A stretch of DNA of 64,000 nt, taken from contig OZ022352.1 of assembly GCA_963989245.1 (NCBI GenBank), positions 19,876,472-19,940,471 on the forward strand, read 5' to 3'. This DNA is from Nansenia antarctica (Eukaryota > Chordata > Actinopteri > Argentiniformes > Microstomatidae). Under the pieces are notes generated by a model. It did no database searches and had not been told where the DNA came from. It saw only the letters and a program-made list of their open reading frames with translations. This document shows positions 36,101 through 48,547 of the stretch, piece after piece; within the stretch, counting starts at the first letter, position 1, and each line of letters begins with the position of its first letter. The translations under genes were made by a program, and so were the position numbers.

Positions 36101-39056
36101 CCCAATGATGTGCTTCCCAGAAAAAGGCATCTGAGCCGCCTTAGGCTTCAGAGTTCTCTAATCTGTTAATGCCTTTCTTCTTGACGCCTCAAAAGGAGCG
36201 CTTTCTCCTAATGATCTGTGTATATTTGTGTTAGCTATTGCAGCTAATGCAGGATTTGCTGTAGTGCAAATGTCCCCAATTGAAATTCATTGAACATTTT
36301 GTAAATGTGAGTTCTATGAAGTGGATGTTCTTTTCTAGACTATTCAGTATCGCACAGTCAGAGTGGTCATTACGAGCAGGTGATCACCCCATGCAGATGC
36401 CTGCCAATAGCTAATCGACTTCTGGTTTGTGCAGAGGGAGTATTGATTTGGCATAAGGAGGTGATGCTGGCCGTCTCATCGGAGGACGGGCTCAACAACT
36501 CCTCTTTCATCTGTGTTTTTAGGGGGGTTCTGGGAGAGTACTGATGAATGAATCCTATTCCCCTTGTGAGTAGTACTGAGGAAGGGTCCTGTCTTCCCCT
36601 GAGAGTTCTGTGCTTTTGATGCAGACGTCTCCATTGACAGCTGCGTTCATCAGCTTGGTCCGAGTGAGAGGCTCCTCAAGCTCCCCTGAGCCAGCCGCAG
36701 CCACACCCCAACCACCCCCTCCGCATCGTCACCCTATGGTGGTGAAGCAGGCTGAGGGCTGGAGAGGATCGGAGAGCCACTGACAGATAAAAGGCTGATG
36801 GCTAGATGTGGAAAATCTGTGGTTCTTAGTTCTTAGTCTCAGTTCAAACCATCTCCTTCCTCATTATTTTACCCCGACTTAACCTGCGCCATTGTGTCTG
36901 GGATTGAGATATCAGCATGTTCCATTTGCCCAAGCCTTGCAGTTTACACCGACCATACTGGGGTCTGGCACATGACTGATCAACATAGACCAACCATCTG
37001 CTGGATGGGCCTAGTTTGAGTTGAGTTTATTGTTCCAAGAATGACAATTTCTCTAAAAAAAAGAATCACAATTTCTCTAAAGAAATCATCACCAAACCAT
37101 TGTTGTCTGTAATTATGATTGGATGAGGTGGACCCAAAGACACCTCAAGGCATGAATAATTTCCACCAATGTCCTACATTATTATGAAAAGTGGTCACTT
37201 CATACTTAATTATTCAAAGGTTTTTTCTGTTGCTACTGTAACCCAGCAGGTTATTGCTGGGCAGAGTACTCTTGTACTACTTGTACGTCATCAGACCATC
37301 TGCTCCACCTCAGCCAATGACACTGGGAATGATACTGGCTGCTACGGGAAGATGATGGACTCACTGCACTCACTGTGCTGTACAGTATATGTCTGCTGGG
37401 CCTAAAAACAGACAACATTCTTGTTTTGACAGGCATGTATCAAAACATGACCCCCCATGGGGCCGCTAGCCTACATCTGACAGATGCTAACGCTAACATG
37501 CGCCACGTCTTCCCCAAAGACATGAAAACGTGTCCTCCTTTCCCATCATACCTGTCAAATGATGTGGGTGCTTTGCCACCGGGCTTAATCATGGCTTTGT
37601 TAGTGTTCAGAGGTTGCATTGTGTTCCTTGTGCTACTCCCACCAGCTGAAAGTAACATGTTTATCCACAAAGGAAAGCCTAGCAATGCTAGACATCTAGC
37701 TAGTTTCTTGCATCACTGAAGTGTGCCACAGCATCTTGCATGCGTCCCCTGGCTGGAAGTGAACCCTTTGATGTGATCGCTTCTGAGAAACGTTATAATT
37801 TATTGATGCTTCCATTAAAGTAGCATAGACGTCTGCATGGTGTACGGCGAGGGGGGGTGGGTTAGGGGGTGGGGAGGGGGGCTGGGTGCCACATCGGTGG
37901 GAGAACAGAAGAACAGAAAGCTACACAGTTGTGGAAATGCCCACTGCTCGCCGCTCTCCGTCACGCTCTCCCTCTCCTCACTTCCTGCTCTCCTCTCCAT
38001 CTTCATATCTTCGTATCCGTCCGTCCGTCTCGGCTCCTAATGTAGATAAAAAGCCTAACACAAAAAAGGTACGGCAGCCCACAGAGGCTGTCAGAGATTG
38101 ATCCGATTTTGGTGGAGCTGACGTGTTCTCCTGACGTGTGTTGTTGTTGTGTATATTTGGAACCAGTCAGCCAGCCAGCCGTGTTCTGAAGTCTACAGTC
38201 TGATGTTTCAAGAGTGGGAATGTTTTTCAAGCAGTGTTGTTGTCTTTTAAATGTCAGAACCAACAGTTCAGCCTTTTTCTCAACAACTGTGAGGCAGTGA
38301 GTGACAGTAGGTTGGTTGTTCCACGCTGCCTGTCGCGGTGTTTGGTTTTAGTCAAGCTACAGACAGTGTAATGCTGAGGATATTATTACCGTTTATCAGA
38401 ACACATTTACGTTAGGCGTTTTACGGAGTAAACATAACTCAACATGAGCTTTTAAATGGAACAATTCTCAATGTCCTCAATGTAAATGCCCTCGCACATG
38501 CACACAAAGAGTAAAAATAAGTCTATTACTGAGAAACAATCTGATGTAAAGAACATCTAATGTCTAATTTACACAACATTTTTAAAAAAAATAAAATAAT
38601 ACAGTTTATCCCATAGTATTATTAATGAATACCTTAATGATGCAGTATTGCTATTTTGATGACTCAAAGGCCCTGTCTTGTCTTCCCAGGTTCATCCAGG
38701 GATGTGAAGGCACCGGTGGACGTGTCTGAGCGGATGTTCAAAAAGCTGAGGGGCAAGAGTGAGTTCACCGTGCTGGTGACACTGAGACAGGAGCACCTCA
38801 ACTCTGGGGTCTTCCTCTCCATCCACCACTCTGACCAGAGGTACGGCTAACTCATGTTCATTCTAATGTTCGTTATTACCGGGGGATGTTCATTCATACT
38901 GGACTCTTCTTGCTGGGTATAATGTTTCAGATGTCAGATGTCTATTTTTTTTTATTCTATTGTATTATTCTATTGTCATTTTACTGTGTTGTTGCTGTTT
39001 GTGATGTGAGATGCTGTAACGCCTTAATTTCCCATCAGGGATCAATAAAGTACCTA

Positions 39057-39121
<65 letters not shown>

Positions 39122-39675
39122 GTAACAGTCCTTATGATACATTGGGTACAGGTCTACAGTCAGTGTAGGCCTATAATTATCAGTGTTGGCTTTTTTCTTC
39201 TTCTGAATTCGGAAGGGTCACCTATCTGTGTAGATAGGTATGAGACACGTTCTGGTCATTTGGGCCGCAAGTCGGCAACCAATCAAAATATTTGGACTTT
39301 TATTTTGAAACAGGGAAATACATTTCAACGTTGTTGAAAATCACAAGACAAACTCGCTAGTCAATCCAAAATACTGCAATGCAATGGATTCGGTGAGTAA
39401 TCCCCACTGCTACCTAGTTAACTATAACACTACTTTACATTGTTAGCAGGCTCACAAAACAAGCTGTGTTAGTTGACTGGCGAGTGTGTGTCATGGATTT
39501 TCAACAACGCGGAAATGTATTTACATTTTCTGAAAGAAAAGTCTGATCATGACATTGGATCCCGACATGAGGACCAAAGCATTAGAATGTGTCACATATT
39601 GCAATGAAATGGATTCGGTGAGTAATCCCCACTACTACCTAGTTAATCACTAAGTTAAGTGCTATACAAATAAAG

Positions 39676-39725
<50 letters not shown>

Positions 39726-41495
39726 AGTACCAGTCAAAAGTTTGGACACACTTTCGGGGAAGTGTGTCCAAACTTTTGACTGGTACTGTATGAATAGTAT
39801 TGCAGAAAGATAGAGGTAGATAAAGGTAGATTTGTGTTGTTTTTCTTGCTTGCTGGCTACACCTTAACTGTCCCTCCTAAGACCTCTGCATCCCCTCTAC
39901 CCCCTGTACAGTTTCTCTACTGTAAATAATTAAATAATAATAAAAACGTCTTACTATATGACTGATGGATAGATGATTCACTTACTCTAAGTCACTTTAG
40001 ATAAAGGCGTCTGCCAAATGCCAAAAATGTAATGTAATGTAAAATGCTTGCAGGTACTGTACTCAGTAATCAGATGACTGAACAAACTAAAGCACCCTGT
40101 ACAAACAAAGCAAATTACCGTGTATGCTAACATTGTATTTATAGTCCATCACCGATCCAAACATCCGCCCCATAATCGTGCCCAGAAAAAAGGATGAGAC
40201 TCCATCCGCAGCTAGCATACTGATCTTCTCTCCCATTCGCTAGAGCTGTGTGTCTGTCTGGAGATCAGACTGGCAATCTAACCGCCACATAATGTGTTGA
40301 TTGAACTGTGTACATTAAAGTCGGCTGCGAGTAAAGACCTCCCGGCGACGTTAATGACTTTCCCTAGCACTGATTAGCTGTGCGAGCCCTGTTTCACGCT
40401 ACAAAGTCAACTCACGCTGTGTCATTTAAGAAATGTGTTGGGATTCCAGTGGCAGGCAGAGGCAGCCGTTGCAGGATCTGTGTAGTCAGAATCTGCATGG
40501 CTAGAGGAGAGAGAAGAGAGAAGAACTCATTAAATTCGGTTTGTAGATAAATCAACTCCAGCACCACCACTAAGTTCTGTAAGTGGCTGTTTTTCATTGG
40601 AATGATGCTTTCAAAGCAAGCAGCGGTGTCGGCTTAAATAAGTCTGTCTTTAAAAGCTCTTTCCATTACTGTCACATCATTGTGGCGCGGGGGGAGGTGG
40701 GGGGGACCTCAATGGACTGGACAAGAGGGGTCTCTTAGAATCTCAATAGCCTGTTTGAATTTAGCCCTCATGTTTAAAGTGTCATGCAGTATTCATGCAT
40801 ATTTTGCATAATCATGTGATTGGATCTTTAAATGCTTGACAAATCCACAGAGGTTGTTGTTGTTGTACAGTATGCAATACAAATGTGTTGGGAGTGTTTT
40901 GAACAGGGTGAGGGGTTTATAACGGATCAAGGATTGAGCGTGTGGTCTGCTTTTACTAGAAGTAAATACAGTAAATTCACAGCCATGAATCGGTTAGAGC
41001 TGTGGGTGTGGTCAGTTCTCCCGACTACTGTTTGTGGCTTCTGATGGTTGTGTTGTTGATCTTTAGTTTTAGTTTCGTTTTTTGAGTTTGGATCAAAGAA
41101 GGGCTTTGCTTACGCATTTCTCTGTCTCTCTTTATGTACGGTATGTGCTGTCTTACTCCTCGATATCTATATCTTGCATATTTTCTATCTCTGTCTATAT
41201 CGATGTGCTGTCTGCAATGTGCTGTCTATCCTCCTGTGTAGGTTCCTGGAGTTGGAGAGCAGTGGGCAGCGCAGTGAGTTGCGTCTGCACTATCGTACCA
41301 AAGGCCAGAAGGCACACACTGAGGTGTTCCCCTACAGCCTGGCAGACGACCAGTGGCACAAGGTCTCTGTGGCCGTCAGTGCCACACATGTCATACTGCA
41401 CGTGGACTGCAACAGGTATGATGATGATGATGATGATGATATGGATGATGATGATGATGATGATGATGAAAAGGATGATGATGATGATGATGATA

Positions 41496-41530
<35 letters not shown>

Positions 41531-41612
41531 AAGGATGATGATGATGATGATATGGATGATGATGATGATGATATAGATGATGATGATGATGATGATATGG
41601 ATGATGATGATA

Positions 41613-41656
<44 letters not shown>

Positions 41657-42731
41657 AAGGATGATGATGATGATATGGATGATGATGATGATGATGACGA
41701 CGATTACGATGATGATGATGATATCTCTATTCAATCCAATCGATCATTACTGCTGTTTTAAACTGACGTTGTTGTTGTATAACAGTAGCACTTCGTGTGG
41801 TATGGCTATCGTGATGTTTCGCTGACTGGTTTCTGTCCTTCCTTTCTAGGATCTATGAGAGGGTGGTGGAGATGCCGTTCATGGACATACCTGAGGAGAC
41901 CTCCTTCTGGCTGGGACAGAGGAACAGCGCCCACGGCTTCTTCAAGGTTAATCATAATAATCATACTCAGTCAAGTCATGTCACGCTTTCTTTAAAGTGC
42001 ATTATCAGAGTCTCAATACCCTCTATTGTGAAAGTCAAATCAAATCCAAACAGAGAGAGAGAAAAAAACAGTAAACATATAGAGGGCGAAACACATTTTG
42101 ACATCAAAACATAAAGCAGACATGCTGTTAGAGCTGATCATTCTTCTTGTTGTTGGCTTGGGTGTTGCTATGCACCATAAACCATGTTAACGTTAACACC
42201 ACCTGAGAAATGATTCAAATAATTTACAGGAAATTAGGATTCTTGGGCTATATGTTTTCCTACGCCTGTGTACCATGCACCACGCCTGTGCTGTAGTGTC
42301 CACCTCAACTTTGCTTTATTTATCACGGCTGGGAAATGTAATGGCTTGCATTTCTCAAGACCGCCAATGTAATGCCTCTTTCCTTTCCCTGCTAAGAATG
42401 AATTGACATTTTTGTCCCGTCTGTTGTTCTGCCTCTCTATTCTGCTACTAAGCATACTGTAATTATCCCGCACACCCCTCACAACACTGATTTGGGAGAA
42501 ATCATTAAACGCTCTCTCGACTCCGCTCATTAATCACAGCCCATTGTTTATCAGATGTAAAGACGTATACTGCCTCTCTCGGTGAGGTCTAATCCACACT
42601 CCAACATCCTGAATCCTCCAGGGAGAAGATAGAGTCAAATATCAGCTTATATGGCCCTTTTTCACCAGACTGGGAGCTAGTGCTTTGTGTTTTTTTTTGC
42701 TGTCAGGCAAGAGGACTGATCAGAATATGTG

Positions 42732-42774
<43 letters not shown>

Positions 42775-43712
42775 ATGTGTGTATGTGTGTATGCGTTGTT
42801 CCTGGCTGTTGAATTACTTCTGCGTTAATTGGCAGATGAAGGGAGACTTGGAGGTCACCCAGTAATCTTGACGTCGTGCCCACGTCTCCCCCTCCCCTCC
42901 CTGTGAAGTCCTGATTAGTGGCTAGGAAAGACACGTCTCTCCTCTGAAAGGAAAACTCTTTTGACACTCAGACACTCTTCCTTTATTTGTCTTCCATCTT
43001 TGTTTGGATGAGGGTTTAGGAAAGGTAGAAATTGCATCCCAAACACTTTTATCTCACAGATAGATTTTTAATCATCCGCATCCTGCATGTGCAATATCTT
43101 AGCATCTTACTTGCTACTGCTACTGTTTACCATGACACATATAAAAGAGAAATCTCTATGTGGAAGCATGTTTGACAAACACGACTCACACGCCTCATTC
43201 CATTTCTGCCAGGGGTTGCCATGAAGAATCGGCAAATCTGTTTCTGTTTGATTTGAATTTATGGATAATAAATTGAAGTGGGCAAGACAATTTAAAAAAC
43301 AATTTCTCATAAGTTGCACAGCTCCAGTTCTGTAAGGGAAATAAATGCACTCAAGGAATGAAATGGGCCCGGGTTTCCATGGTGACTGAGTGTCTGTATG
43401 TGTGCGGTCTGGCCACAAATTGAATCTGTATCTCATAGTTATGCTTATCAGAGGGAATCGGGAGAAAACAGAAATTGCTATCACATTCATGACTCCCACA
43501 TCATTGGTTCACTTTACATCCCATTTCTGTCCAATTAACTCAGTGTGCATCAGACTACAAGCCCAGGGAGCATATCTACTCAGAGTAAACTTGTCAGGCT
43601 CTCTCTCTCTGGGTACCCAAACATGTATTTCTTGTGGCAGTCATATTTAGTCAATATTCCATATTGTTTATTTTTCATAAATATAGTATTTGTTAGGGCT
43701 ATATTGATGCTG

Positions 43713-43789
<77 letters not shown>

Positions 43790-46111
43790 TGGGTGTGTGT
43801 GTCTGCGTGTGTGTACTGTATGTAATTTCTCCTCCACCTACTGCCCATTACGGGCTATCCTCCCAATTGTTGTTTGCTATCCTTAATCAAGTAGGACACA
43901 TTGGTTCTGAAGAGAACAATCTGTGCTGGACTGTAAGCCAGAATGTGTTTTCTTTTCCCTCTCTTACCTCTGCGTCTTCAGGGCGTAATGCAGGACGTTG
44001 AAATACTCGTCATGCCGCAGGGATACATCTCCCAATGCCCCGATCTGAACAGGAGTAAGTCCACTCTTATTATGTCACTTCCTTAACTTACCGTAACTAT
44101 TAACTACACCTATGCACTCAACCCTCTTATTCAACGGATGTCCCGTTATATCAAACTGTAGCATAATGCGTCGTTGTAATCAAACATGACAAACGTTTGT
44201 TCCTGCTCTATCCTAGCATGCCCGACCTGCAATGATTTTCACGGCCTGGTGCAGAAGATAATGGAACTGCAGGACATCTTAGCCAAAACATCCAGCAAGG
44301 TAGCATAATCATGTACCGCATTCTGCTCCTAAATCTCTGTTGTTAGGACGCGCATCAAGGCCGGTAGCTCATTTCACTCCTGCTTCGACGAGTTTAGTTC
44401 GCTGAGTCGACGTTGTTATTAGACTTCTACGAAATGAATCGTTGATAATCGACCTGCAGTACCGATCTAGTTTAATATTATACAATGCATATCTCTTTTT
44501 GGCCTATGGTTGACTGTAGCCGGGCTTGTAAGCAGGATTGGTTCCAAGTGTATGGATGTGGATGATGATCACACACTGAGGCTCACTCCCTTTCTCCCAC
44601 TCTCTCCCACTCTCTCCCCCTCTCTCCCCCTCTCCCCCTCTCCCCCTCTCCCCCTCTCCCCCTCTCCCCCTCTCCCCCTCTCTCTCCCTTTGTTTTTGAG
44701 GGGATGGCGTGAGCAGCTGTCCAGGGCGGAGGAGAAGATGAATGGGCTGGATGGCTGCTATTGTGAGAGGACCTGCACCGTCAAGGGGGTCGTCTACAGA
44801 GAAGACGAGGCCTGGACAGATGGCTGCAGGAACTGCACATGCATGGTGGGCATACTGGGTGTGTGTGTGTGTGTGTGTGTGTGTCTGTGTCTGTGTGTCT
44901 GTTTGTGAGTGTGTGTCGCTCTGTGTGTATGTGCGTTCAACCCCCTCATCGTGGGGGCCTCCCTGCCTTTGTTTTGCGTTTCAGCGCATCAAGTGGTGGT
45001 GGGGTAGTGTTTGGAGGAGGAAGGGGGGGTGGGGGCAGTGTAGAGTAGACCCTATTGTTGATGGCTTATGCTCTCATTATGTCATTGAGTTAGAGGAGTG
45101 TTGCCCTAGTTACACCCAAAAAAACAAAAAAACAGGATTGAAAACAAAACATGCAGTAACAAGGATTAGACACAGACCAACATGATTCAGCCATGATGGA
45201 CTCTCTCAAGGGTCTACTTTCCTCTCTACGTAGTGTGAATAATCACTAAAAGAAGTGTAAGTACTGATGGGAGGACTGGGTCCATACCACATCAACAAAC
45301 AGATTTCACCCCCTGTCACTTCCAGCTATGAATTCCTTCTCGACACCACTAATCTCCTCCCAACGAGGTAACGAGTGGATTTACGCACAAGCACCCAGAG
45401 AGAGCAAGAGCAATGGGAGAAAAAAAATCACATATCTCCCACTACATTGCACCTAATTACTCTTGACAGATGATAATTATCATCCTCGGATTCGTTCCAC
45501 CTGCGTGTCCAACCGAACGTTCGTGCTCATTGGTTGTATCTGAGCTGGGCTGGTGCAGGCTGCAATTACACAATTAAATAGGATGTGTTCTTTACCTTAT
45601 GTGTGGCAATTAGCGGAGACCTTTTCTATTCAAAGGTCATGCATTAAGATGTTACCAATTACACGGATCAGTCAGTCACATAAATGTCACATGAGCAGAG
45701 CTTCACTGGGGGAAGTCCCTGGGAACGAATGAAGGATGCTGAGCCATTACCAGAGCTAGGGGATACGACTACCTCTGTGGCGCGAGAGCGGAGACATTCG
45801 GTTGCTATGTGTGATTGCTCCATTGACCTCTCCTATAGAGCACTCTATGGGAAGAGGTTGCGTCTGAATGTGTTGCCTGTCAGTTTGAGTGACTTCTTCT
45901 TCTTCTTCTGTGTGTTTCTCTCTCTCTCACGCTACTAGAATGGCACGGTGCAGTGTGAGACCATCTCCTGCCCTCCCCCACAGTGCCCGGCGGGCACCGC
46001 TGCAGCCTACGTGGAGGGCGCCTGCTGCAAGGAGTGCCAGCGTGAGTCGAGTCCCTTAACGGCCCTCCCCCTCACCTATACACACACTCAAACACCTACA
46101 CACACACACAC

Positions 46112-46157
<46 letters not shown>

Positions 46158-48476
46158 AAACACCTACACACAACATACAAATGCACAGTATATACACACA
46201 CTCAAGCACGTACACACACACACCACAAGGGCTGCTGCATGACAACTGACCACAGGACCGTGTTGCTAAGCTACGTCCCAACACGCCTCCTGAGATGCTC
46301 ATCCTTTTGCATATACATGGAGGGAATCAATTATTCAACAGGCAGCTTTCAAACGCAGATGGCCATGAGTGGCACAAATGGGAAGCAGAAATCAGGGGTC
46401 GCAGGATGTGAGATGATCTGGTTCCTGTTTACTGAAGCAGTGAGGTCATCCTAGAGCTAAACATTTTTTGGATCGTATATTCCCCGGCAACGTTAGGTAG
46501 AAAAAGAAAATGTTATCGCAATACTTTTGAGCGGTGAGAAATAAATAAATATTCTGCTCCAGAATAGTCGTTGAGCGGAATATGAAACGTTACGATAACA
46601 TTCTTTTTTTTATCAATCGCCGTTTAGTGTGGATGTGTTCTCTCTCAGATAAATAAATTAGTTTCGTCACATATCTACACAGACGGGATGTTTTTCTATC
46701 AGACTCTAAAAACGACCTCTGAATATCTTATTTTCCCCCTCTCCACAGGGTGCTTGCTGTGCTTCATATTGTCGCCGTTGCTCTTTCAATATAAAAATGG
46801 ATTTAAAGAAATATTAGCTTGACCTAAAAATAAATGGTCATGTTGCCCCACGAAGTGAGTGATGTGTTTTCCGAAGTCAAAAGAGCAGTGTTGTCCTTGA
46901 GAACATGGTAAACTTACAGTATTGTAAATGTCATACACACTGTAAGATTCTCTCTCCTTTTATACAGTGCTTTAAAGCTGATTCCAGCACGACATGTACT
47001 GTGTAGCATAGGCCTATGTATTTTTAGAAGCTTTAGCTGTATAACTGTGTAAATTGAATTCACTATAAACTCCCACACTGCGAAACTCCCACACACACCA
47101 TCATCGCGCATACACTCACAAGGTGCTGCGTGTTCAGAATAGATTCCTACTCCAAACTACAGTATTCATGCTACATTGCAGTTCAATTCAGTCAAGAGGA
47201 ATCCATTAGCGTTGGTTGCTAATCACTGCGTGTTGGGCGTAAACACTCCTTACCCAGGGGTCACGCAGCAACAGAAGGGTTTAAAGCCCTGTACCAGTCC
47301 TAATCTGTCGTTGTTGTTCCATAAACATAAACAAGGGATTGCTAATCCCTCTTAACTCGACGTCCCTGTTTGTCTCTGTTCATTATCTCAGCAAGGTAGA
47401 CAGACAGAGGCCTAATTACGCATGCTTTGGTGTGAGAGCGGACCGATGCAACAGAGAGACAACTCTCCCTCCAAATAAATGCCTTATCTGTTCACAGGAT
47501 AACGTTAATGCTAATTAACGTTATCCTTGACAAGCCATCAAAGTAGACCTTTGCTCACTCGCCGGTGGGAGCTAGGTCTACTTTGATGACTTGTCAAGGA
47601 TAATGTTGATTAGTATTTTAAAAATGGTTTCTTCTTTTTGTTCTTTTTTGTACAAAGGTTTGTCATAGGGGTTGGCTTGGTGTTTTGATTAATCTGTCTG
47701 AAAACCAGTTAAGAACTAGTTACTTTACCAAATTGAACACATCACCAAACTGACACATTTGATATGATTTCATTTTATGTCCAGGTGAGATTATTACCTC
47801 ACCCGTGGTCATGGACCATGCGATGTTAAAGTCTGAGCATTTCCATTCTATTTTTGATAATAAAGATGTTCATGTTATGTGTGTGTAGGTGTGTGTTAAC
47901 CCTTGTGTCTATTTCCAGCGGTATGCCTGTTCTATGAAAGAGAGTTTGTGGAGGGAGACAAGAAAGCTGTTCGTGACACCTCCAGGTGCCAGTTGTTTGA
48001 GTGCAGGGTAAGTACAGAGCAGCTAATGAAACCATAACAACGGTACCTTTTCGCTGCACTGGCTTATAAACCCCTCCGCAAATCTTCTGAAATACACACA
48101 ACAATAATTCAAGCAATCAAGCACTTCGACAGTATTCATTTCTATTATGTGGCGTACAGCTTACTAAATACTCATTCCGGAGCCGATATGGTCAGGGAAC
48201 CTGGGGCTGTATCAAGTTTGAATGAATAAGTGGGGAAAGCCTTCCCCACATCAGCTAAATGTATTGATCTGGCTTGTCAAGATGTGTGTGAGCAAAGTCA
48301 ATGGGGCAAAAATGCGGCATCAGAAGATGAGCATCAGGGGACCTAAAGCATTACGGCTGCCACTCACCCGGGGCGGGTACTGTAGCTTTCATGGCTCTTC
48401 ATCGTCCAAATCTCCTATAGATGCTGCCTGGGCCCTATGGATGACACGCACACACACTCACACACACACACACACA

Positions 48477-48547
<71 letters not shown>

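Noticed and set aside
41174..41761. Poly-aspartate, poly-methionine and poly-isoleucine reading frames
   Set aside because: They are the (GAT)n array read in different frames. Only the first part (41242-41415) is a real nell2 exon, which ends at a donor before the array.
42677..42967. Histidine/threonine-rich frames
   Set aside because: They are translations of (GT)n/(CA)n microsatellites. The same applies to 43545-43886, 44742-45048, 48222-48560, 53104-53692, 54262-54621 and 54996-55573.
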